Source: Streptomyces cellulosae
Lineage (GTDB): Bacteria; Actinomycetota; Actinomycetes; Streptomycetales; Streptomycetaceae
NCBI GenBank assembly: GCA_014655195.1
Contig: BNBH01000008.1
Coordinates: forward strand, 186,001 to 250,000
DNA length: 64,000 bases
Reading direction: 5' to 3'
The stretch's first letter is position 1. Each line of letters starts with the position of its first letter. The notes beneath the pieces were generated by a model. That model had not been told where the DNA came from, did no database searches, and saw only the letters and a list, made by a program, of their open reading frames with translations. A program made the translations under genes and the position numbers. Of this stretch, positions 8,022 through 16,017 are shown in pieces.

Positions 8022-8387
8022 CTACCGCCGCCTCGGTTCCTCACGGGCGGACTGGAAGGCCTCGGAGATCGTCTCCGCGGCACCGGACAGGATGCCCTTG
8101 GTCGCCCCCTTGGAGCCCGACTCCCGCATCTTGTCGGGGAGTTCGGTCAGTCCGGCGGGCTTGCGCGGGCCGGACTCCAGGTCCAGCCGGTTGCACGCCT
8201 CGGCGAAGCGCAGGTAGGTGTCGACGCTCGCCACCACGATGCGAATGTCGATCTTGAGTATCTCGATCCCGACCAGGGACACGCGCACGAACGCGTCGAT
8301 CACCAGCCCCCGGTCGAGGATCAGTTCCAGTACGTCGTAGAGACCACTGGAGCCTCCTCCGCCACGCTGCGGCACCGCCTGAGTCAT
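8022..8387 (-). CDS. Orphan GvpA/GvpJ-type gas vesicle protein
   Basis: A 121-residue protein whose residues about 16-65 carry the hallmark of gas vesicle shell proteins: [20 protein letters not shown], then [20 protein letters not shown] and [16 protein letters not shown]. The N-terminal tail is Gly-rich. The C-terminal 50 residues are charged, as in GvpJ/GvpM-like minor shell proteins rather than the short GvpA. In known gas vesicle loci this gene sits among gvpF, gvpG, gvpK, gvpN and others, but none is present within the window. It is therefore an orphan copy, perhaps a minor component encoded away from its cluster or a protein co-opted for another role. It is divergent from the PTH2 gene. 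Confidence 0.85.
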   Translation of the reverse strand: MTQAVPQRGGGGSSGLYDVLELILDRGLVIDAFVRVSLVGIEILKIDIRIVVASVDTYLRFAEACNRLDLESGPRKPAGLTELPDKMRESGSKGATKGILSGAAETISEAFQSAREEPRRR

Positions 8388-8466
8388 CGCGCATCAGTCC
8401 CTTCCCCCACCCTGGTGCCCCCTCGGCGCCCCTTGATGTCCGCCGGTGCCGCCGGTGCCGCCACGC

Positions 8467-8530
8467 CCGGCATCGCTCCCGTCCCGCCCGGCACTGCCCC
8501 GTCCGGCATCACCCCCGTCCCGCTTGGCAC
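8467..8530. repeat. Two imperfect 28-bp direct repeats in a divergent promoter region
   Basis: Units at 8467-8494 and 8503-8530 agree at 24 of 28 positions (shared blocks CCGGCATC, CCCGTCCCGC and GGCAC). They occupy the space between the gvp-like gene and the PTH2 gene and could be binding sites for a regulator of either, or simply a local duplication. Confidence 0.45.
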
Positions 8531-8539
8531 ACTGGGCAG

Positions 8540-9259
8540 GTGAACGACGACCGGACGACACCCGCCCCCGACAGCCCCTTCCGACCCGACCCGGGTGACC
8601 GCGACGCGGCGCCGCAGTTCGTGCTGCCGCTGGTGGTCCGTATCGAGCGCGGCTCGCCGCCGGCGCGGACGGACGCGCTGGAGACGGCGGCCCGCGCGGT
8701 GCTGGTGATGCTGACCGACGAGCGGTCGGTCGGCGACGGCGAGTGGGCGCGGGCGATCCGCGACTGGCAGGACGCCCGGATCCGCAAGGTGGTGCGGCGG
8801 GCGCGCGGCGCGGAGTGGCGGCGCGCGGAGGCGCTCCCCGGGATCACCGTGACCGGGAAGTCGGCCGAGGTGCGGGTGTTCCCGCCGGTGCCGCTGGACG
8901 GCTGGCCGAAGGACCTGGCCCGGCTCCAGGTGTCCGGCACCGACCTCGACGACCCGGACCCGGTGCCGCCCGCGGACCCCGGTGTGCCCACGCTCTGGAT
9001 GAACCCCGAGCTGGAGATGTCCGCGGGCAAGGCGATGGCCCAGGCCGGGCACGGCGCCCAACTCGCCTGGTGGGAACTGCCGGACGCGGCCCGCGAGGCC
9101 TGGCGCGCGGCCGGTTTCCCGCTCGCCGTGCGCACCGCCGACCCCGCCGGCTGGCCCGCCCTGACCGGCTCCGGCCTGCCCACCGTGCGCGACGCGGGCT
9201 TCACGGAGATCGCCCCCGGCTCCTGCACCGTGGTGGCGGACCACCCGGCGCTGCGCTGA
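8540..9259 (+). CDS. Peptidyl-tRNA hydrolase, PTH2-type family
   Basis: A 239-residue protein whose C-terminal 100 residues resemble PTH2 (archaeal/eukaryotic-type) peptidyl-tRNA hydrolases: LEMSAGKAMAQAGHGAQLAW matches the family block of conserved Ser-Gly-Lys, Gln and His residues. The segment around PTVRDAGFTEIAPGSCTVVA matches the C-terminal strand region with its conserved D-A-G-x-T. The first 130 residues are an actinobacterial extension of unknown role. PTH2 enzymes release peptides from prematurely dissociated peptidyl-tRNA in the cytoplasm. Since bacteria normally use the unrelated Pth, this copy is accessory, and a different RNA-related function is possible. It starts at a GTG without a clear ribosome site. 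Confidence 0.7.
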   Translation: MNDDRTTPAPDSPFRPDPGDRDAAPQFVLPLVVRIERGSPPARTDALETAARAVLVMLTDERSVGDGEWARAIRDWQDARIRKVVRRARGAEWRRAEALPGITVTGKSAEVRVFPPVPLDGWPKDLARLQVSGTDLDDPDPVPPADPGVPTLWMNPELEMSAGKAMAQAGHGAQLAWWELPDAAREAWRAAGFPLAVRTADPAGWPALTGSGLPTVRDAGFTEIAPGSCTVVADHPALR

Positions 9260-9268
9260 CCCGGGGCG

Positions 9269-9311
9269 CCCCCGGATGGATGGTGCCGACCCGGCCGTCC
9301 CCCGGATGGAT
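9269..9311. repeat. Two copies of a 13-bp direct repeat
   Basis: CCCCCGGATGGAT occurs at 9269-9281 and again at 9299-9311, exactly 30 bases apart (about three helical turns), in the short promoter region before the lipoprotein hydrolase gene at 9356. The phase makes a dimeric activator site possible; no family match is claimed. Confidence 0.4.
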
Positions 9312-9355
9312 CGGACGGCCGTGCGGCCGCCGTTGGCCCGCCTGAGGCTGGGCGC

Positions 9356-10951
9356 ATGCCGACACGACGTACGACAGCCGCTGCCCTGCTGTCCGGCGCC
9401 GTCCTGCTCTCCGCCTCGCTGGCCGCCTGCGGCCCGGCCGGCGAGGGCGGGGCCGGAGGCGGAGGCGGCGAGGAGGACGACCGCGGACGGATATGGGCGC
9501 AGTCCCTCACCTGGAAGGACTGCCCCGCACCGTCCCCCCTGCAAGGCGGCGGAGACGCGCCCCAGCCGTTGCCGGACGGCACCCGCTGGCAGTGCGCGAC
9601 CCTGCGGGCGCCACTGGACTGGGACAGACCCGACGGTGAGACCGTCGACGTGGCTCTGATCCGGGCGGCGTCCCGCGCGGACGCCGCCGACCGCATCGGC
9701 TCGCTGCTGTTCAACTTCGGCGGGCCCGGCGAGTCCGGCGTGGCCACCCTGCCCGCCCTCGCCCCCGACTACGAGCAACTCCGTTCCCGCTACGACCTCG
9801 TGAGCTTCGACCCGCGCGGGGTCGGCGCGAGCGCCGGGGTGACCTGCCTGGACGCCGAGGCGGCGCAGGCGACGGACGAGCAGGACGGCACCCCCGACGA
9901 CGGCGACGACGAGGTGACCGCCCTGCTCCAGGCGCGGCAGCGGTACGCCGACGCCTGCGAGCGGGAGTCGGGCCGCGTGCTGCCGCACGTGGGCACCGAG
10001 GACGCCGCCCGCGACATGGACCTGCTGCGCCATCTGCTCGGCGACGACAAGCTGCACTACTTCGGGATCTCCTACGGCACCGAACTCGGCGGCGTCTACG
10101 CCCACTTGTTCCCCCGGAACGTGGGACGTGCCGTCCTGGACGGTGTCGTCGACCCGACGCTGGACCAGATGGAGGGGGCGCTGGCGCAGGCGGGCGGGTT
10201 CCAGATGGCCTTCGAGCACTTCGCCCGGTGGTGCGTGGACACCGGCTGCGCGCTCGGCGACACCCCGGAGGAGGTCACGCGGCTCGTCATGGAACTGGAG
10301 GAGAAGCTGGACGACGAGCCGCTGTCCGTCGGCGGGGAGAGGGTGTTCACCGGCTCCCAGTTCGTCGACGCCGTCATCCAGGCGCTCTACCTGAAGACCG
10401 CGTGGCCCGCGCTGGAGGTGGGCCTGCAACTGCTCGCCGCCGACGAGGGCGAGACGCTGCTCGGTCTCGCGGACGCCCTCAGCGGCCGGCACGCCGGCGG
10501 CTACAGCGACCAGGAGGACGCCCAGACCGCCGTCACCTGCGCCGACCGCAGCGACCGCTACACCGTCGACGACGTGCTGGAACAGGCCGCCGCGTTCGAG
10601 AAGGCGTCCCCGATCTTCGGCGACACCATGGTGTGGGGCGCGCTGGAGTGCACCGACTGGCCGGTGCGGGGCAAGGCCGAACACCCGGACGTGAGCGCGC
10701 CCGGCGCGCCGCCGATCCTCCTCGTCGGCAACACCGGCGACCCCGCGACGCCGTACGAGGGCGCCGCGCGGATGGCGGAGCGGCTCGGCAAGGGCGTCGG
10801 CGTGGAACTCACCTACGAGGGCGAGGGCCACGGCGCGTACGACTCCGGCAACACCTGTGTGCGGAAGGCCGTGAACGCGTATCTGCTGGACGGCACGGTG
10901 CCGGCGGCGGGGGCCGTGTGCGAGCGGGAGCCGCTCCAGGGCAAGGAATAG
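9356..10951 (+). CDS. Lipoprotein alpha/beta hydrolase, S33/TAP-like peptidase
   Basis: A 531-residue secreted hydrolase of the tripeptidyl-aminopeptidase-like S33 group. A signal peptide ends in the lipobox LAAC (Cys about residue 24) and is followed by a Gly/Glu-rich linker. The oxyanion region reads NFGGPGESG and the nucleophile elbow GISYGTE places Ser at residue 239. The C-terminal TAP domain supplies Asp 462 (VGNTGDPATPYEGA) and His 492 (GEGHGAYD), completing the triad. Streptomyces relatives trim peptides, especially N-terminal tripeptides, outside the cell. It is followed by a strong terminator at 10969-11005. A second hydrolase of the same family lies at 16018-17577. Confidence 0.87.
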   Translation: MPTRRTTAAALLSGAVLLSASLAACGPAGEGGAGGGGGEEDDRGRIWAQSLTWKDCPAPSPLQGGGDAPQPLPDGTRWQCATLRAPLDWDRPDGETVDVALIRAASRADAADRIGSLLFNFGGPGESGVATLPALAPDYEQLRSRYDLVSFDPRGVGASAGVTCLDAEAAQATDEQDGTPDDGDDEVTALLQARQRYADACERESGRVLPHVGTEDAARDMDLLRHLLGDDKLHYFGISYGTELGGVYAHLFPRNVGRAVLDGVVDPTLDQMEGALAQAGGFQMAFEHFARWCVDTGCALGDTPEEVTRLVMELEEKLDDEPLSVGGERVFTGSQFVDAVIQALYLKTAWPALEVGLQLLAADEGETLLGLADALSGRHAGGYSDQEDAQTAVTCADRSDRYTVDDVLEQAAAFEKASPIFGDTMVWGALECTDWPVRGKAEHPDVSAPGAPPILLVGNTGDPATPYEGAARMAERLGKGVGVELTYEGEGHGAYDSGNTCVRKAVNAYLLDGTVPAAGAVCEREPLQGKE

Positions 10952-10968
10952 CTTCACCGTGTGGGAGG

Positions 10969-11005
10969 CGGCCCGGTGGTCCGTGAGGAACGGACCACCG
11001 GGCCG
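10969..11005 (+). terminator. Strong hairpin terminator
   Basis: A perfect 16-bp stem (10969-10984 with 10990-11005) closed by a five-base loop GAGGA, starting 17 bases after the hydrolase stop codon. Confidence 0.8.
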
Positions 11006-11130
11006 GCCGCGTCGTACGCGCGCACGACTCTTGCCGTGTTCATGGCGGCCGGTGTACCAATGAGGCGCGGAACTTGAATGTTGTTCATGTTTCGTCCGCC
11101 GGGGGGCCGACCGAGCCTGAGGAGCAGCGT

Positions 11131-13197
11131 ATGACCGCGGAACGTCCTCCCTCGCACAGCCGCAGGACCGTCCTCAGGGCGGGCGCCGTCACCGGCCTGG
11201 GCCTCGCGGGCGCGCATCTGGTCGCACCGGGCGCCGCTGCCGCCGCGGCTTCGGGAAGCGGCGGCGGGTATCTCGTCGGCCGGGGGATCTCCGACGCCAC
11301 GGGTGAGGTCGCCGAGGTCGGCATGATGGGCTACGGCCGCTTCGACCAGCAGGCGGCGGGGCTCCACACCCGGCTGCGGGCGCGGGCGTTCGTCGTGGCC
11401 GAGCAGACGAGCGGACGCCGTGTGCTGCTGATCGTCGCCGACTCCCCCATGATCTTCGAGAGCGTGCACCGCGCGGTGCTGCGGCGGCTGAGGCAGGCGT
11501 ACGGCGACACGTACACCGAGCAGAACGTCCTCATCACCGCCACCCACACCCACGCGGGCCCCGGCGGCTACGCGCACCATCTCCTCTACAACACCACGAC
11601 GTTCGGCTTCCACAAGGCGACCTTCGAGGCGGTGGCGGACGGCCTGTTCGAGGCGGCGCGCAACGCGCACGAGGACCTCGCCCCGTCCGAACTGCTGCTC
11701 AGCCACGGCACCTTGACCGGCGTCAGCGCCAACCGCTCGCGCACCGCCTTCGATCGCAACCCTAAGGAGGACCGGGACCACTTCCCGGACGGCGTCGACA
11801 CCCTGACCACTCTGCTGCGGGTGGAGCGGGAGGGCCGCACGGTCGGGGCGGTCAACTGGTTCCCGGTGCACGGCACCAGCATGTCCGGCGACAACCGTCT
11901 GATCAGCGCCGACAACAAGGGCTACGCCGCCTACCACTGGGAGCGCGAGGTCCACGGCGTGGACTATCTCGCCGACGGCGCACCGGAGTTCGTGTCGGCG
12001 TTCGCCCAGACCAACAGCGGCGACATGTCGCCCAACCTGGACCTGGTGCCGCCCACGACGCCCGCCGACTTCGAGGCCACCCGCACCAGCGGGCTGCGCC
12101 AGTACGAGGCGGCCGTGGCGCAGGCGGACACGCCGGGCACGCGGCTGTCCGGGCCGGTCGACTCGCGGCTGGTGTACATCGACCTGTCCGACGTCACCGT
12201 GCGTCCGGAGTTCACCGGCGACGGGAAGACCCACCGCACCTCCAAGCCGTGCGTCGGCGCGTCGATGGCGGCGGGCAGCCTGGAGGACGGGCCGGCCTTC
12301 CCCGGCTTCGACGAGGGCGACAACCCCTTCTGGGACGCGATCTCCAACTCCGTCGTCTACACGGTCTCCCCCGAGCTGAAGCAGGCGCAGGCGCCGAAGG
12401 ACGTCTTCGTGCCGATCGGGGAGATGAACCGGATCTACCCGTGGGTGCAGGAGCGGGTGCCGGTGATGCTGGTGCGCATCGGCGGCCTGTACCTCATCGG
12501 CATCCCCGGCGAGGTCACCGTCTGCGCGGGCCTGCGGCTGCGGCGCACGGTCGCCGGCATCGTCGGCGCGGACCTCGACGACGTCCTGGTCGCCGGGTAC
12601 AGCAACTCTTATTTCCACTACGTGACCACGCCGGAGGAGTACGACGCCCAGCAGTACGAGGGCGGCAGCACCCTCTTCGGGCGCTGGCAGCTCCCCGCGC
12701 TCCAGCAGACCGCGGCCGAGCTGGCGGTCTCCCTGCGCGACGGCACGGATTTGCCGCTCGGGCCCGAGCCGCCGGACCTCACCGGCAAGGCGCTCACGCT
12801 CCAGCCCGGCGTGGTGCTGGACGCGCCGCCGCTGTTCCGGAAGTTCGGCGACGTGCTGGTGCCGCCGCGGGAGAACTACCGGACCGGGGAACGCGTCGAG
12901 GTCGTCTTCGCCGGCGCACACCCGGGCAACGACCTGCACCGCGGCGACACGTACCTCCGGATCGAGCGGCGCGACTCCGGCGGCGCGTGGCGCACCGTCG
13001 CGGACGACGGCGACTGGGCGACCCGCTTCCACTGGGCCCGCGACGGCATCGCCGCGTCCAAGGTGACCATCACCTGGGACATCCCTCAGGGCACCCCCTC
13101 GGGCACCTACCGCGTCGTCTACCACGGCGACGCGAAGAGCCTGGGCGGGAAGATCTCATCGATCGAGGGTGTGTCGACGGCGTTCCAGGTGCGGTAA
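11131..13197 (+). CDS. Tat-exported neutral/alkaline ceramidase
   Basis: A 688-residue protein of the neutral/alkaline non-lysosomal ceramidase family, which hydrolyses ceramide to sphingosine and fatty acid. A twin-arginine signal is visible (SRRTVLRAGAVTGLGLAG, residues about 10-27). The catalytic domain includes the zinc-binding ATHTHAGPGGYAHH and NWFPVHGTS. The nucleophile block QTNSGDMSPNLDL matches the catalytic Ser of the Pseudomonas enzyme. The last 150 residues form the immunoglobulin-like C-terminal domain (FGDVLVPPRENYRTGERVEV onward). A GAGGAG ribosome site precedes the ATG by eight bases. Streptomycetes lack ceramides, so a scavenging or host/plant/fungal-lipid role is inferred. 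The stop codon lies inside a tandem repeat. Confidence 0.88.
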   Translation: MTAERPPSHSRRTVLRAGAVTGLGLAGAHLVAPGAAAAAASGSGGGYLVGRGISDATGEVAEVGMMGYGRFDQQAAGLHTRLRARAFVVAEQTSGRRVLLIVADSPMIFESVHRAVLRRLRQAYGDTYTEQNVLITATHTHAGPGGYAHHLLYNTTTFGFHKATFEAVADGLFEAARNAHEDLAPSELLLSHGTLTGVSANRSRTAFDRNPKEDRDHFPDGVDTLTTLLRVEREGRTVGAVNWFPVHGTSMSGDNRLISADNKGYAAYHWEREVHGVDYLADGAPEFVSAFAQTNSGDMSPNLDLVPPTTPADFEATRTSGLRQYEAAVAQADTPGTRLSGPVDSRLVYIDLSDVTVRPEFTGDGKTHRTSKPCVGASMAAGSLEDGPAFPGFDEGDNPFWDAISNSVVYTVSPELKQAQAPKDVFVPIGEMNRIYPWVQERVPVMLVRIGGLYLIGIPGEVTVCAGLRLRRTVAGIVGADLDDVLVAGYSNSYFHYVTTPEEYDAQQYEGGSTLFGRWQLPALQQTAAELAVSLRDGTDLPLGPEPPDLTGKALTLQPGVVLDAPPLFRKFGDVLVPPRENYRTGERVEVVFAGAHPGNDLHRGDTYLRIERRDSGGAWRTVADDGDWATRFHWARDGIAASKVTITWDIPQGTPSGTYRVVYHGDAKSLGGKISSIEGVSTAFQVR

Positions 13198-13259
13198 GCC
13201 TGTCTGGGCCGGCGCGGTAAGCCTGTCTGGGCCGGCGCGGTGAGCCTGCCCGGGCCGGC
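13191..13259. repeat. Three tandem 23-bp repeats spanning the ceramidase stop codon
   Basis: The unit beginning GCGGTAAGCCTGTCTGGGCC repeats at 13191, 13214 and 13237 with a period of 23. Copies one and two are identical; copy three differs by three substitutions. The first copy contains the final codons and TAA of the ceramidase gene, so the array looks like an outward duplication of the gene end. The period is not a multiple of three. Confidence 0.75.
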
Positions 13260-13273
13260 GCGGGGGCGGCGGC

Positions 13274-13483
13274 TCAGCCGGTGATCGAGAAGAAGATCGT
13301 GTCCTGGTCGTACCAGTCGATGGCCTTCGTCGCGTGGTCCTCCTGGGCGGCCTCGGCCCGCTCCCGCACCATGCCGAGGACGCGGTGCTGCTCAGCCGTG
13401 AGCTTCTCGCCCGCTCCGAGGCAGGACAGGACGTCGGCCCTCGTGGCCGTGTTGTACGTGATCACTCGACTCACGGCGCTCAT
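13274..13483 (-). CDS. Small conserved-type hypothetical protein
   Basis: A 69-residue, mostly helical, charged protein (SRVITYNTATRADVLSCLGA, then GEKLTAEQHRVLGMVRERAE) ending in the sequence DTIFFSITG. I do not recognise a family. The codon bias is strong and the composition is that of a soluble cytoplasmic protein. The ATG at 13483 is preferred over an upstream in-frame GTG at 13504 because the conserved-looking sequence begins there. It runs convergently with the ceramidase and its stop lies just beyond the tandem repeat. No membrane segment, signal or metal motif is visible. Confidence 0.6.
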   Translation of the reverse strand: MSAVSRVITYNTATRADVLSCLGAGEKLTAEQHRVLGMVRERAEAAQEDHATKAIDWYDQDTIFFSITG

Positions 13484-13679
13484 CCTGCCGCACCCCACTG
13501 GCAACGCGTCAGGCGTCCGTTCCCCGACGGTCCTCTCCCAACCTCAAATGTTCCTCTGAAGGCGGCCGGAGGACGGTTCGGGCGCGGAGCCTCGGGTCAT
13601 ATCCCCGGCACGTCCGGCACGCCCGTGCGGACGGATCGGGGGCCGGGCGGGAACGCCCGGGGTGAAGGAGGGGACGGGG

Positions 13680-14990
13680 ATGACGACGGTGCGGCTGGGG
13701 ACCGGGATCGGGTGGCGTCCGGAGATCGCGGACGCGGTGGAGGCCATGCCGGGCATCGACTGGGTCGAGGTGGTCGCGGAGAACGTCTGCCCCGGCCATC
13801 CGCCCGCGTCGCTGCTGCGGCTGCGCGAGCGCGGCGTGACCGTCGTGCCGCACGGCGTCTCCCTGGGGCTCGGCGGCGCCGAACGCCCCGGCGAGGGGCG
13901 GCTCACCGCGCTCGCCGAGCGGGCCACGGCGCTTGGATCGCCCCTGGTCACCGAGCACATCGCGTTCGTGCGGGCGGGCGGTCCGCTGACCGCGTCCCCC
14001 GGCATCGAGGCCGGGCACCTGCTGCCGGTGCCGCGTACCCGTGAGGCCCTCGACGTGCTGTGCGAGAACGTCCGCATCGCCCAGGAGGCGCTCCCGGTGC
14101 CGCTCGCCGTGGAGAACATCGCCGCGCTGTTCTCCTGGCCCGGCGAGGAGATGACCGAGGGACAGTTCCTGTACGAGCTGGCCGACCGCACCGGCGTACG
14201 GCTGCTCATCGACGTCGCCAACCTGCACACCAACCACGTCAACCGCGGCGAGGACCCCGCGAAGGCGCTCGGCGAACTCCCCGTGGAGGCCATCGCGTAC
14301 GTCCATGTCGCGGGCGGGTTCGAACGGGACGGCGTGTGGCACGACAGCCACGCCCACCCCGTGCCGCGGCCGGTGCTCGACATCCTCACGGACCTCGCCT
14401 CCCGGGTGTCACCCCCGGGCGTGCTGCTGGAACGGGACGAAAATTTCCCGCCCCCGGCGGAGCTGGAGCGTGAACTGGTCGCGATCCGCGAGGCGGTGGA
14501 GGCGGGCGCCCGCGCCCGGGTGGCGTCGGCGCCGGAACCCGTACGGGAGCCGGCCGCCGCCGAGCCCGTCGCCGGGGCCGCCCGGGAGCGGCTGGCGCTG
14601 GCCCAGACCGCCGTGCTGTCCTCGCTCGTCGCGGGGACGCCGGTGCCGGAGGGGTTCGACCGGACGCGGATGCGCGTGCAGGCACGGGCGCTGGCCGCCA
14701 AGCGGGCGGACGTCGTCGCGAAGGTGGCCCCGGAGCTGCCAGAGATCCTCGGCGACGGCTACCGGCCGGCCTTCCTCGCGTACGCCCAGACCCGCCCGAT
14801 GACGGGCGGTTACCGGCACGACGCGCTGGCCTTCGCGGAACACCTCCTGCGCCCCGGCCGCGTCGACAGCCCTCGCACCCGTCGCGCCCTCCGCGACTGG
14901 CACCACGACCGCTCGGGCCCCCGCCCCCGAGCCCCCCGCCCGACGGCCCGCCTGGCCAGGGCGACCCACCGGGCACTGCTGCGGCGCTGA
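13680..14990 (+). CDS. DUF692 (MbnB/TglH-like) multinuclear iron enzyme family protein
   Basis: A 436-residue protein with a full DUF692 TIM-barrel domain (residues 5-270). Likely metal ligands are in place: His58 (VVPHGVSL), Glu92-His93 (TEHIAF), Glu145 (AVENIA), Asp178/Asn181/His183 (DVANLHTN), His209 (HVAGG), Asp222/His224 (DSHAHP) and Glu251 (LLERDENF). Characterised relatives (MbnB, TglH, ChrH) use two or three iron ions to modify cysteine residues of peptides. The C-terminal 150 residues form a second domain, probably the SCO6045-like C-terminal domain. A GGAGG site precedes the ATG. The gene is followed, 118 bases on, by a TIGR04222-type membrane protein, a recurring neighbour. No precursor peptide is evident. 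Confidence 0.85.
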   Translation: MTTVRLGTGIGWRPEIADAVEAMPGIDWVEVVAENVCPGHPPASLLRLRERGVTVVPHGVSLGLGGAERPGEGRLTALAERATALGSPLVTEHIAFVRAGGPLTASPGIEAGHLLPVPRTREALDVLCENVRIAQEALPVPLAVENIAALFSWPGEEMTEGQFLYELADRTGVRLLIDVANLHTNHVNRGEDPAKALGELPVEAIAYVHVAGGFERDGVWHDSHAHPVPRPVLDILTDLASRVSPPGVLLERDENFPPPAELERELVAIREAVEAGARARVASAPEPVREPAAAEPVAGAARERLALAQTAVLSSLVAGTPVPEGFDRTRMRVQARALAAKRADVVAKVAPELPEILGDGYRPAFLAYAQTRPMTGGYRHDALAFAEHLLRPGRVDSPRTRRALRDWHHDRSGPRPRAPRPTARLARATHRALLRR

Positions 14991-15107
14991 CGCCCTCCGG
15001 GCACCCGCGGCAACACCCCCGGCCGGAACGTCACATACCCACACCGCTGTGTCCGGATCGTGAACAAGGCATGGTGCTCCCGCGACCGTGTCCCTTACAA
15101 ACAACTC

Positions 15108-15890
15108 ATGTTCTGGGTACCTCTCCTGCTGCTGGCCTGGGCGATCGCCGGGCTCGCCGGGTTGCGGCTGTGTCGTGCTGCTGTGCGTGAGGCGGCTTAC
15201 GCCCGTGAAGAGGCGGGAGGGCGGCAAGGGCTGACGCTGTACGAGGCGGCGTTCCTGTCCGGCGGGCCCGCACGGGTCGCCGATCTCACGCTCGTCGCGA
15301 TGGCCCGTCAGCGGCGGCTGCTGCTGGCGCACACCGGCTGGGCCACCGTCGTCGATCCGCACGGGCGGGACGACATGGAGCGCACGGTGATAGGGGCGAT
15401 CGGGCCGGAAGGCCAGTCGCCCATAGCGCCGGTACGGAAGGCCGCGGCGACCGCGGAGGCGGTGCGTACGCTGGCGGAGCGGCTGGTGCGCGCCGGGCTC
15501 GCGGTGCCGGAGGGCGACGGGCGGACCGTCGCGGAGGCGCTGCGCCGGCTGCGTCTCGCCGTGCCGGCCGTGGCCGGGCTCGCCGTGGCCGCGCTGCTCA
15601 TGCCCGTGCCGTCGCAGATGCCGCGCCTGCTGGTCGCCCTGTGGTTCGCGCTGCCGCTGGTGTTCACGCTGGGCTGCCTGGCCGTAGCCCGCTTCGAGTT
15701 GAGCCCCGCCTCACCCTGGGCGTCCCCGGCGGGACAGCGCCTCCTCGCCTCCGTGCGGCAGGCGGCGGACGGCGACACCGACGACGACCGCGCGTACCTC
15801 ACCTCCGTCGCCGTGCGCGGGGTGCACGCGGTGGGCGAACCGCAGGTGCGCGCCGCCTTCGCGCACCGGGAGCCGCGCGTGGAGTGGTGA
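15108..15890 (+). CDS. TIGR04222-type membrane protein
   Basis: A 260-residue protein with one hydrophobic segment at residues 2-22 (FWVPLLLLAWAIAGLAGLRL) and two more at about 158-200. Between them lies a soluble domain opening LTLYEAAFLSGGPARVADLT, which matches the TIGR04222 family of actinobacterial proteins. Many members end in a low-complexity Gly/Ser/Cys-rich tail, whereas this one ends in an ordinary charged sequence (HREPRVEW). The family's function is unknown. It follows the DUF692 gene on the same strand with a short gap, so joint expression is plausible. An upstream in-frame start at 15060 would add 16 residues before the membrane segment and is less likely. Confidence 0.75.
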   Translation: MFWVPLLLLAWAIAGLAGLRLCRAAVREAAYAREEAGGRQGLTLYEAAFLSGGPARVADLTLVAMARQRRLLLAHTGWATVVDPHGRDDMERTVIGAIGPEGQSPIAPVRKAAATAEAVRTLAERLVRAGLAVPEGDGRTVAEALRRLRLAVPAVAGLAVAALLMPVPSQMPRLLVALWFALPLVFTLGCLAVARFELSPASPWASPAGQRLLASVRQAADGDTDDDRAYLTSVAVRGVHAVGEPQVRAAFAHREPRVEW

Positions 15891-16017
15891 CCGGGTGACC
15901 CGGACGCGGTGAACCCGTCGCCGACACCCGGCGGGCGGTCCTTGCCCGGCACCACGCGTGCCGAAAACATCCCTTTTGTCGCCATCGCCGCAGCACACCG
16001 AAGGGATCACCTCACCG

